A DNA stretch of 15,007 nucleotides from CAZMFZ01 sp964565665 (GTDB taxonomy: Bacteria > Bacteroidota > Bacteroidia > Cytophagales > UBA9547). Positions 1-6,129 of the stretch are shown here, one piece after another; position 1 is the first letter of the stretch; each line of letters begins with the position of its first letter. The DNA lies in NCBI GenBank assembly GCA_964565665.1, contig CAZMFZ010000095.1, positions 1 to 15,007 on the forward strand, written 5' to 3'. The notes beneath the pieces were generated by a model. That model had not been told where the DNA came from. It searched no databases and was given only the letters and a program-made list of their open reading frames with translations. Made by a program: the position numbers and the translations under genes.

Positions 1-2
1 TA

Positions 3-365
3 TATAACCAAGAAAATATTTCAACAACTCTTCACGAGGTTGGGGGCTGGATAGAAGTATGCCCCACCTCAGCTATTCCTGAAGATGCAGGCGGCTGTGC
101 CTTAATTAATGGCGAGCAAATTGCTATTTTTAATTTTAGCAGAAGAAATGAATGGTACGCAACCCAAAATCTTTGTCCCCATAAGCAACAAATGGCTTTA
201 TCGCGAGGTATGATAGGGAGTTTGCTTGACGAACCTAAAGTGGCTTGCCCATTTCATAAAAAGAACTTTTCTCTAAAAACAGGTGAATGCCTTTCGGGAG
301 ATGAATATGCCATCAAAACTTATCCAATAAAAGTGGAAAATGATATGGTTTTTATTGAAATTTAA
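3..365 (+). CDS. nirD: Nitrite reductase small subunit NirD (Rieske 2Fe-2S), 5' end cut by window edge
   Basis: The frame is open from base 3 to a TAA at 363-365, giving 120 residues with no start codon in view, so the N-terminus lies just outside the window. The cluster-binding motif is complete: Cys58-Pro-His60, then 21 residues, then Cys82-Pro-Phe-His85, followed by KNFSLKTGEC. The text around the first ligand pair (LCPHKQQ, LSRGMIG) is that of NirD subunits. In this family the subunit passes electrons within cytoplasmic NAD(P)H-dependent nitrite reductase, which makes ammonium from nitrite. The large subunit NirB would be expected upstream, outside the window. About 120 residues is already near full family length, so little is missing. 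A different Rieske ferredoxin is possible but less likely. Confidence 0.88.
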   Translation, partial: YNQENISTTLHEVGGWIEVCPTSAIPEDAGGCALINGEQIAIFNFSRRNEWYATQNLCPHKQQMALSRGMIGSLLDEPKVACPFHKKNFSLKTGECLSGDEYAIKTYPIKVENDMVFIEI

Positions 366-517
366 AGGAGATTATTTGGATGGAGGCTGATCAATCCCCT
401 TTAAAAATATGAAATTTGAGCAATAATGGAAGAAATTGGTAAAGATAGATTTTAAGATAAATATTATGTTTTTCTTCACCTACAAAGTTATTGGTAAAAT
501 ATTTTTTAATTTGTGCT

Positions 518-978
518 ATGAAAATATCAGCATTTGCTATATTGTTAATTTTTAGTGGCGGAATTTTCGCTCAAAACAGCTTTACCCAATCAGGTAGAGA
601 AAATAACATCCACCTTCAAGTAGAAGTGCGAGAAGGTTTCAAAAGAGTAGACGACAGGCTCGACATGATGCAAAAGTAAATAGATGATACAAGAAAGCAA
701 ATTGAAGACACTAGAAGACAGATAGAGGACTCTAGAAATTCGTCTGCTACACTTACGTTAAGTGTATTTGGGTACTGTTTGCAGGTATATTTGCCTTATT
801 TGGTTTTATTTACTGGGATAGAAGAACTGCCGTATTGGGTGTAGAGAAAGAACAAAAGCAAATATTATTGGAACTTGAATCTCAAAAACAAAAAATATCA
901 GTTTACGAGCATATTTTTAAAGAAGTAGCTGCCCTGAAATCCCTGTCACTGGAGCTTATACACCAATTCGGCATTTAA
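518..978 (+). pseudogene. Broken gene for a small secreted or membrane-anchored coiled-coil protein (one stop, one frameshift)
   Basis: ATG at 518 opens a clear signal peptide (MKISAFAILLIFSGGIFA, then QNSF). A hydrophilic segment (LQVEVREGFKRVDDRLDMM) leads into heptads of the form QI-D/E-D-T/S-R. The frame is stopped by TAA at 677, exactly where the heptad register predicts CAA (Gln). After the heptads, adding one G to the GGG run at 770-772 joins the frame to a second one that encodes a membrane helix (VLFAGIFALFGFIYWDRR), then a second coiled coil, ending in TAA at 976-978. The repaired protein would be about 153 residues: signal peptide, coiled coil, one helix, coiled coil. I recall similar uncharacterised Bacteroidota proteins with an FAG-FALFGF-WDRRTA segment; the function is unknown. 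It lies downstream of nirD after about 150 bases with no obvious signal. Sequencing error could explain the frameshift but not readily the stop. Confidence 0.72.
677..739 (+). repeat. Three tandem 21-base units encoding coiled-coil heptads
   Basis: Units at 677-697, 698-718 and 719-739 encode (stop)IDDTRK, QIEDTRR and QIEDSRN. Each unit is one coiled-coil heptad and the DNA copies are clearly related. The first codon of unit one is TAA, where the other units have CAA and CAG, so the premature stop fits a single C-to-T change. Confidence 0.75.
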
Positions 979-1054
979 GAATTCTGCGGTTTCAATTACG
1001 AACCTTACAATTTAATAATTACTTCCCAAAAATCATTGAGAATGGCAGCTCTAT

Positions 1055-1099
1055 AAAAAAATAGCAGCAAGTGATTGGTTCAATCCCTTACTGCTATTT
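1055..1099 (-). terminator. Long hairpin terminator for the DUF349 gene
   Basis: The arms AAATAGCAG (1059-1067) and CTGCTATTT (1091-1099) pair perfectly. The stem continues inward with AAG/CTT and GATTG/CAATC, interrupted by two single mismatches, and closes on a 3-base loop. Read on the minus strand the stem ends in a run of seven T (1055-1061 on the complement), which makes it an intrinsic terminator about 40 bases past the stop of the minus-strand gene at 1138. It may also limit read-through from the plus-strand genes, where the downstream side is less T-rich. Confidence 0.75.
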
Positions 1100-1137
1100 G
1101 TAATTGTACTTGCTGCTAATATATAATGTAGCGACTG

Positions 1138-2940
1138 CTATTTTCCCAAAAGTACATTGAGCCTTGCCTTGGCAATTTTTAGTTTTTTGTCCTCGGCATC
1201 TATTTTTTCATCAAAATCTTTACGAATGGCTTCTGCATTTTTAGCTCTAGCAAAAAACTCTACATTGTTTCTAAATTGAGCAATGTTTTCTTCCAAATCT
1301 CTGATGTCTTTTCTTAGTTTTCGCTCTTTGTTGAAAAGCTCCTTTTCGCCATCTGGCGTAGCTTTGAGTGCTTGGTAAAGCAATTTAGAAACCAGATTGT
1401 CTTTTTCTACATCATCAATATCAGTTACTACTTTTAGCTTGACTTTTATAGCCTCTATAAATCGATTGTATACTTTGCCTTCATCGCCACTTCCGGCTAT
1501 GGTTGGCAATTTGCTCCAATCGTATACTTTGCTATTTATTTCTGCTACAGAGGCAAAGTTGGCAGGGTCGCCTGTTTCAATCGCTTCTATAAAATCGTAC
1601 CTTTCTTTAAGTTGGGCTTTGGCTGCGTTTTGTTCTTCTTTTTGAATAGAACGTTTGGCATTGAAATACTCATCGCAGGCCTTTTTGAAACGCTCGTATA
1701 TTTTGTCTTTCACCTTTAAAGGCACATGCCCAATGGTTTTCCATTGTTTTTGAAGCTCTATTATTTCTTGGGCTGTTTTGCCGCTATCGTAGCTGGCGGC
1801 CAACAATTCGGCTTTTTCACAAAGATCAGTTTTCAACTTTAGGTTATCATTCTTAAACTTTTCAAGTTCTTTGAAAAATGCCCTTTTAGCATTGAAAAAC
1901 TTTTTGAGGCTGTCCCAAAATATTCTATTTATGTCTTTTACTTTTTCTTTTTCAATCAAGCCTGATTTTTTCCATTCTTCTTGCAAGGCATCAAGCAATT
2001 TTGTTTGGCTTGCCCATTCATCAGGTTTATCAGAAGTAAAATTTACTAGAGTTTCTAACCGAGCCAGCAATTCTTGTTTGGCAGCCAAGTTTACATCGTA
2101 CTTCGACTTCAATTCATCTAAATACTCTTTTTTCCTGTCGTGAACTTTATTAGAAGCTTCTTTAAATTTATTCCAAATTTCATCCTGTACTTCCTTGGGG
2201 GCAGGGCCAATATGTTTGTATTCATCGTGCAAAATCTCAAGCTCTTTCAGTGCCTTTTGAATATTTGATTCTGAGGCAAGCTTTCCAGCTTTCTCTATTA
2301 ATAAAGTTTTGGCTTGTAGATTTTTTTTGCGGTCCAGATCAAGTAATTCAAATGCGATGCTGCGTTGGTCGTAAAATCGGTTTACCACAGCTTGGTAGTT
2401 CGACCACATTTCTTGCACTTTGTCGAAAGGTACTTGACCGGCATTTTTCCAATCGGCCTGCATAGTTTTGAATTTTTCGAAAGTAGCTTTGCCTGCACTT
2501 CCGCTATCAATCAAACCTTTCATTTGAGCCAAAATATCGTTTTTAACTTTTAGATTGGCATCTTTTTTATGCTGGGCATCTTTTTGCTGCTGAATAAAAT
2601 TAGAGCGTATTTTCGAAAAAGTGGTTTCAAACTTTTCGAAAAAGCCATCACCTTTATACTCGAAGTCGTCAGTAGAACCGCCATTATTTAAAAAGGTGTC
2701 TAGTGCAGCATTTTTCTCTGCCTCATAAATCTCTTCAATGCGGGGTTTTAATTTCTTCAAGGCATTATATTGCTCGGCAATATCACCCTCTTTTATAGTT
2801 TTGTCGAAAAGCTTTTGGTAATCAGATTTAGTGTATAAACTGAAGTCGGCTTCTTCTACCAACTGGTTTTCTACTAGCAATTCTTCTACTGATTCATTTT
2901 CTAAAGTGGATTGCACTTCCTCAAACATAATTCTAATCAT
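1138..2940 (-). CDS. DUF349 repeat protein
   Basis: A 600-residue, highly charged, Lys/Glu-rich, mostly helical protein without signal peptide or membrane helices, so probably cytoplasmic. It contains four clear DUF349 repeats, each with a core of the form W/Y-K-x-x-G-x-x-P followed by a helical segment with K-F-x-x-A. Cores start near residues 164 (WKNAGQVP), 241 (YKHIGPAP), 323 (WKKSGLIE) and 400 (WKTIGHVP), a spacing of 77-82 residues. A fifth, diverged unit lies near residue 475 (YDWSKLP), and a charged coiled coil ends the protein. The family is widespread in Bacteroidota and I know no established biochemical role. A second ATG at codon 5 (2928) is an alternative start and would leave a more normal leader after the promoter box. 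The gene stands alone, with its own promoter-like box and terminator. Confidence 0.85.
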   Translation of the reverse strand: MIRIMFEEVQSTLENESVEELLVENQLVEEADFSLYTKSDYQKLFDKTIKEGDIAEQYNALKKLKPRIEEIYEAEKNAALDTFLNNGGSTDDFEYKGDGFFEKFETTFSKIRSNFIQQQKDAQHKKDANLKVKNDILAQMKGLIDSGSAGKATFEKFKTMQADWKNAGQVPFDKVQEMWSNYQAVVNRFYDQRSIAFELLDLDRKKNLQAKTLLIEKAGKLASESNIQKALKELEILHDEYKHIGPAPKEVQDEIWNKFKEASNKVHDRKKEYLDELKSKYDVNLAAKQELLARLETLVNFTSDKPDEWASQTKLLDALQEEWKKSGLIEKEKVKDINRIFWDSLKKFFNAKRAFFKELEKFKNDNLKLKTDLCEKAELLAASYDSGKTAQEIIELQKQWKTIGHVPLKVKDKIYERFKKACDEYFNAKRSIQKEEQNAAKAQLKERYDFIEAIETGDPANFASVAEINSKVYDWSKLPTIAGSGDEGKVYNRFIEAIKVKLKVVTDIDDVEKDNLVSKLLYQALKATPDGEKELFNKERKLRKDIRDLEENIAQFRNNVEFFARAKNAEAIRKDFDEKIDAEDKKLKIAKARLNVLLGK

Positions 2941-2953
2941 TTATTCAGATGGG

Positions 2954-2961
2954 CAAAGGTA
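2954..2961 (-). promoter_or_regulatory. Bacteroidota-type -7 promoter box before the DUF349 gene
   Basis: On the minus strand the sequence reads TACCTTTG followed by C, an exact match to the Bacteroidota -7 consensus TAnnTTTG, 13 bases before the ATG at 2940. No convincing -33 TTG is found at the usual 19-21 base spacing. The very short leader that results favours the second ATG (codon 5) as the real start. Confidence 0.5.
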
Positions 2962-3371
2962 CTAAAAACAATCTAATTTATTCTAAGCCCTATTTACAGT
3001 TATATATACTGAAATATACTAAGGGTTAAACATTAATAAGACTAAGGCTTAAAAGGTGAAATTGACAGCTTTATGTAAAGACTGTAAAACGGAGAAATGT
3101 AAAACTTATCTTCCCAAATTCAACAAAAATTATTACCCCTTTGCCACACAAACCAATGCTTAGTCGAAATATGTAAATACTTAAAAAATCTATGAGTTAT
3201 TTTACTTTTGAAATTAAAGATTTAATTGCTCGTGTTTGTAATAACTTAGAGTATATTTTCAACTACATATATTTAGCAATCCAAATTGAAAAATGTTTAA
3301 ATAGCTGAAATGAAACTACATTACTTTCAAATACCATACAAGCTACAAATCAAAGAATGTTTTTATAGATA
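2962..3371. other. AT-rich divergent intergenic region with no gene seen
   Basis: About 410 bases separate the divergently transcribed DUF349 gene and histidine kinase gene. All frames are closed at short intervals and no RNA gene is recognisable. The only signals I can point to are the two promoter-like boxes listed at 2954-2961 (minus strand) and 3203-3210 (plus strand). Confidence 0.6.
3203..3210 (+). promoter_or_regulatory. Possible -7 promoter box for the histidine kinase gene
   Basis: TACTTTTG matches TAnnTTTG and lies about 160 bases before the kinase start, which would leave a long untranslated leader. A clear -33 TTG is missing at the expected distance. In AT-rich DNA such a match can occur by chance. 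Confidence 0.3.
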
Positions 3372-5159
3372 ATGCCATTATTTAGCCAAAATATTATACG
3401 TTTTATACTGGAATCGGGCTGCAAATCCACATTTTCTGTTCAAGATAATAAGAAGATTAGGCTCGTAAATCGCACTTCTTTACTCTCAGGATTGCTGCTG
3501 TTGGTATCGGTTTTGTGGCTTTCGTATCTTGAAGTTCCGTGGAGTATACTAAATTATTTTTTTCCAAGCATAGTGGGTCTATTTAGTATTTTCATTTTTT
3601 CCAGATATATATCAGTAGATTTATCAAAGTTTTTGCTTATCATATTCATTAATTGTACTTTGTTATTGGGTGGATTAATTTCTGATAATACTCCCAAACT
3701 TCAACAAGTATTAAGCACGTGGATTTTCTCTACCGCAGGGCTTTTGCTTATTATATTCGACATCAAAGAAAAGTGGAAAATATTGACCGGATGCGTGTTG
3801 ATATTGGGTTCACATTTGCTCATAGTGCCGTTAGATATATTTCTAAATTCTGGCTTCAACCCTAGCGACCTCAACAATCAGACTTTTGTTTCTATCAGTT
3901 TTGTATTTAGTATGAGTTTGCTAATTGGTTCTATTTTTTATTCACAGGCCAACGATTTCAAAATATATATTGATTTAGTAGAAGGCCTGCAAAATTATAA
4001 CGAGAAGCTGCTTTCGCAAGAAGAAGAGCTTAGGCAGAGCTACGAGGAAATTCGGACAAATCGTGAGCAGATTTATACTGCACTTGAAACTGTAAATGAG
4101 AAAAAAGGCCATCTGGAATTGGCCTTGAAAATTGCCAAGATGGGCAGCTACCACTATCATTTTTCCGATAATAAGTCGGTATGGTCAGAAGAACTAAAAT
4201 CTATGATGGATTTAAGCTTGCTCGATTGGGACAAAGACAAGTTTAGTGTACACGAATTTGTACACCCAGATGACCAGGATAGGGTGGTAAGTGAAGTGAA
4301 TAAAGCTAGCCATGACATGGATGAGTATAGCATTATATATAGAGTAATCACCAGAAAGAAGGAACAAAAAGTAGTACATTCGGCAGGATTTGTATTTAAA
4401 GATATTGAAGGTAATCGATTGGGTATCAGAGGTATAATGCACGATATTACGGATTATAAAAATATAGAAACCGAACTTATCGAAACCAACAAAGAACTCG
4501 AAAATTTTATTTATAGGGCTTATCACGACATCAAAGGGCCAGTAGCTACCATCAAAGGGTTGTGCTATATAGCAGCACTTACCACAAATGAAGAAGTGAG
4601 TCTGCATTATTTCCAATTGCTAAAGCTGCACATGTATCAATTGGAAACGATACTTTCTAAGCTGCTGATAATCAATGAGATGAAGCAAATGAAATTGCTA
4701 GTTAAGCCACTCAATGGACACAAGGTGCTTGATGAAGTAGCGAATTCACTAAAAAATATTGAAGGCTTTGATAAAGTAAATTTTGTGAGAGATGTAGAGC
4801 TGCCCGATGTGCTATTTTCAGACAAACTGATGCTGAAAATCATTCTTCAAAATCTAATCGAAAACTCTTTTGCTTTTAAGAGCGACAATTCATCTTGGAT
4901 AAAAGTACACCTATATCTTGAAGAAAACAATCTGGTAATCAACGTATCAGATAATGGCATTGGTATTCCTGACGAGTATTACGACAAAATTTTTGAACGA
5001 TACTTCCGAGTGTCTGAGCGCTCGAAAGGTACTGGACTAGGCTTGTATATTGTAAAGAAATTGACAGACAAACTCAATGCCGTAATTGATGTACAGAGTA
5101 TCCCTTATTTAGAGACCTCTTTTAGGGTAACCGTTCCATTGGCACAATCAAAATTATAA
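3372..5159 (+). CDS. Membrane sensor histidine kinase with PAS domain
   Basis: A 595-residue protein. About six hydrophobic helices occupy residues 37-190 (near 37-53, 58-77, 86-102, 115-129, 137-155, 172-190), without a large periplasmic loop. A coiled-coil linker (about 195-245) follows, then a PAS fold (about 248-365, with FVHPDDQDRV and GIRGIMHDIT typical of PAS/PAC). The dimerisation-phosphoacceptor domain has its H-box at His385 (YHDIKGPV). The ATPase domain shows the N-box (Asn494, Asn498), G1 (DNGIG, 527-531), F-box (FERYF, 540-544) and G2 (GTGLGL, 553-558). It should autophosphorylate His385 and pass phosphate to a response regulator, but none is encoded here, so this is an orphan kinase within the window. 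Position H+4 is Gly389 rather than the Thr/Asn linked to phosphatase activity in HisKA kinases. The signal is unknown. It sits directly upstream of the ars operator, but nothing shows a functional link. Confidence 0.9.
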   Translation: MPLFSQNIIRFILESGCKSTFSVQDNKKIRLVNRTSLLSGLLLLVSVLWLSYLEVPWSILNYFFPSIVGLFSIFIFSRYISVDLSKFLLIIFINCTLLLGGLISDNTPKLQQVLSTWIFSTAGLLLIIFDIKEKWKILTGCVLILGSHLLIVPLDIFLNSGFNPSDLNNQTFVSISFVFSMSLLIGSIFYSQANDFKIYIDLVEGLQNYNEKLLSQEEELRQSYEEIRTNREQIYTALETVNEKKGHLELALKIAKMGSYHYHFSDNKSVWSEELKSMMDLSLLDWDKDKFSVHEFVHPDDQDRVVSEVNKASHDMDEYSIIYRVITRKKEQKVVHSAGFVFKDIEGNRLGIRGIMHDITDYKNIETELIETNKELENFIYRAYHDIKGPVATIKGLCYIAALTTNEEVSLHYFQLLKLHMYQLETILSKLLIINEMKQMKLLVKPLNGHKVLDEVANSLKNIEGFDKVNFVRDVELPDVLFSDKLMLKIILQNLIENSFAFKSDNSSWIKVHLYLEENNLVINVSDNGIGIPDEYYDKIFERYFRVSERSKGTGLGLYIVKKLTDKLNAVIDVQSIPYLETSFRVTVPLAQSKL

Positions 5160-5164
5160 AAATT

Positions 5165-5210
5165 ATTAATCGTAATATTGCGATTAATAAAAAGTTTATC
5201 CTATATTTAC
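5165..5210 (+). promoter_or_regulatory. arsR operator and promoter
   Basis: ATTAATCG (5165-5172) and CGATTAAT (5181-5188) form a perfect inverted repeat. The 8-base spacer is itself nearly symmetric, so the whole 24 bases are palindromic except for one pair. A TTG at 5178-5180 inside the right half lies 21 bases before TATATTTA (5202-5209), a one-mismatch TAnnTTTG box, and arsR starts 15 bases later. A dimeric ArsR binding here would cover the -33 element, the usual arrangement for autorepression. The assignment is by position and symmetry. Confidence 0.7.
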
Positions 5211-5224
5211 ACAAAGATTAAACT

Positions 5225-5557
5225 ATGGGTATCACCAAAACAGAAAGTTTCAATACACTTCAAAACAGACGAGCTTTGTATTTCAAGGCATTGGGGCATC
5301 CGGCTCGCATTGCCATTATTGAGATGCTAATTGAAAAAAAAAGTTGTATCTGCAACGATATGGTGGAAGAGCTGCCACTTTCGCAATCTACCATTTCGCA
5401 ACATTTGAAAGAGTTGAAAGAAGCTGGAATAATAAAAGGAGAAATTGAAGGGCAGAAAATTTGCTACTGCATTGATTCAATGGCTTGGCAAGAGATTCAA
5501 AACGATATGAATGTACTATTCGGTTCATTCAAACCATTGAATATCAGCTGTTGCTGA
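5225..5557 (+). CDS. arsR: ArsR-family arsenic/metal-responsive repressor
   Basis: A 110-residue winged-helix protein of the ArsR/SmtB family. The dimer/helix region (LYFKALGHPARIAIIEML) starts near residue 18. The recognition helix is LSQSTISQHLKELKEAGII (52-70), followed by the wing around GEIEGQKICYCID. Cys41-Ile-Cys43 sits at the position of the ELCVCDL-type arsenite site of classical ArsR proteins. There is another C-x-C at 80/82 and a terminal Cys109-Cys110 pair. In this family arsenite binding releases the repressor from its operator. The ATG at 5225 lies just after a well-placed promoter. The last codons are part of an intrinsic terminator, so this may be a short single-gene transcript separate from the downstream ars genes. 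The family call is firm; arsenic as inducer is inferred from Cys41/Cys43 and from acr3 and arsC downstream. Confidence 0.92.
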   Translation: MGITKTESFNTLQNRRALYFKALGHPARIAIIEMLIEKKSCICNDMVEELPLSQSTISQHLKELKEAGIIKGEIEGQKICYCIDSMAWQEIQNDMNVLFGSFKPLNISCC

Positions 5558-5566
5558 TATTTTTTT
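5540..5566 (+). terminator. Intrinsic terminator overlapping the arsR stop codon
   Basis: ATATCAGC (5541-5548) and GCTGATAT (5553-5560) form a perfect 8-base stem with loop TGTT. One further A-T pair extends it (5540/5561), and it runs straight into six T (5561-5566). The arsR stop TGA (5555-5557) is inside the right arm, and the terminal Cys-Cys is encoded by the loop region. It should end or attenuate arsR transcription before arsI. Confidence 0.8.
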
Positions 5567-5575
5567 AGATTTGTA

Positions 5576-5601
5576 TATCGTATTATTACAATTTAACGAT
5601 A
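5576..5601 (+). promoter_or_regulatory. Second operator-like inverted repeat, upstream of arsI
   Basis: TATCGT (5576-5581) and ACGATA (5596-5601) are a perfect inverted repeat with a 14-base spacer, 27 bases before arsI. The left arm and following bases (ATCGTATTATTAC) match the corresponding part of the arsR operator (ATCGTAATATTGC) at 11 of 13 positions. The half-sites are 8 bases further apart than in the first operator. This fits a second ArsR site controlling a separate promoter for arsI and the genes after it. No perfect TAnnTTTG box is seen between the repeat and the ATG. Confidence 0.5.
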
Positions 5602-5628
5602 AGTTAACAATTACACTTTAATATTGCC

Positions 5629-6098
5629 ATGGAAAATAATAACTATCTATTCCCAAGAATGCATGTAAGTTTGTATGTGTCTGACATTCAAGCTACTGTA
5701 GATTTCTATACAATCTTTTTCGGCACTGAACCAGTAAAATTAAAAAACGATTATGCAAAATATATTCTAGAAAAACCAAGCTTGATAATCTCGTTTGTTG
5801 AGAATAAAGAAAGGGTGCAGTCGAATTTTGGGCATTTGGGCTTTCAGGTAGAAACAGAATACGAGCTTAATAAAAAAATGGAATTGGCAGATAGATTCAA
5901 ACTAANNNNNNNNNNGTGCAATGGGAGGTATATTATTTCCATGAAGATGCAGAATTTAACGACCCGTTTTACACTCAATCTGAGGCAGAAGCTTGTTGCA
6001 CATCCAAAAATATTTTGGAAGTAGCAAAAGAAACTGGTTGTTGTACACCAGTAGACACAAAAGTAAAAATAAAAGAAGCCGCATCGGCATGTTGCTGA
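5629..6098 (+). CDS. arsI: ArsI/CadI-family metalloenzyme (vicinal oxygen chelate fold), interrupted by an assembly gap
   Basis: The first part (92 residues from ATG 5629) starts PRMHVSLYVSD and contains FYTIFFGTEPVKLKNDYAK and FGHLGFQVE. His12 and His69 are in the positions of the two metal-binding histidines of this family. After ten N the reading continues in another frame with VQWEVYYFHEDAEFNDP, which supplies the Glu ligand, and ends at TGA 6096-6098. In homologues the stretch between these pieces is roughly 25 codons longer and holds the substrate-binding Cys-Cys pair and a DKFWVTDPDG-like segment. The ten N are therefore a placeholder and the frame change is artificial. ArsI cleaves the carbon-arsenic bond of trivalent methylarsenicals; close relatives called CadI bind cadmium, and the missing segment prevents a choice. 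The C-terminal tail carries three vicinal Cys pairs (EACCT, TGCCT, SACC at the end), useful for soft-metal binding. Confidence 0.8.
5906..5915. other. Assembly gap (10 N) inside arsI
   Basis: Ten undetermined bases. The coding frame before the gap ends one base into a codon, and the frame after starts cleanly at 5916. The true gap must therefore be 2 modulo 3 bases long if the gene is intact. Ten bases does not fit, and homologue length suggests about 70 bases. Confidence 0.9.
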
Positions 6099-6099
6099 T
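6083..6099 (+). other. Small hairpin over the arsI stop codon
   Basis: ATCGGC (6083-6088) and GCTGAT (6094-6099) can form a six-pair stem including one G-U, with a five-base loop, around the TGA at 6096-6098. It shares the ten bases TGTTGCTGAT with the arsR terminator hairpin. The following sequence is AT-rich but lacks a solid T run, so it is at most a weak terminator or an attenuator or processing site. Confidence 0.3.
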
Positions 6100-6129
6100 T
6101 ATGTATATATTTTAAACTCAAATTACAAA

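Noticed and set aside
4212..4616. 134-codon open frame on the minus strand within the histidine kinase gene
   Set aside because: It lies wholly opposite a well-supported kinase, covers its PAS and H-box region, has no family resemblance and is a by-product of the coding sequence on the other strand.
5165..5188. Palindrome after the histidine kinase considered as a terminator
   Set aside because: It is followed by A-rich sequence and not a T run, overlaps the -33 position of arsR and has the symmetry of an ArsR operator, so a regulatory role fits better.
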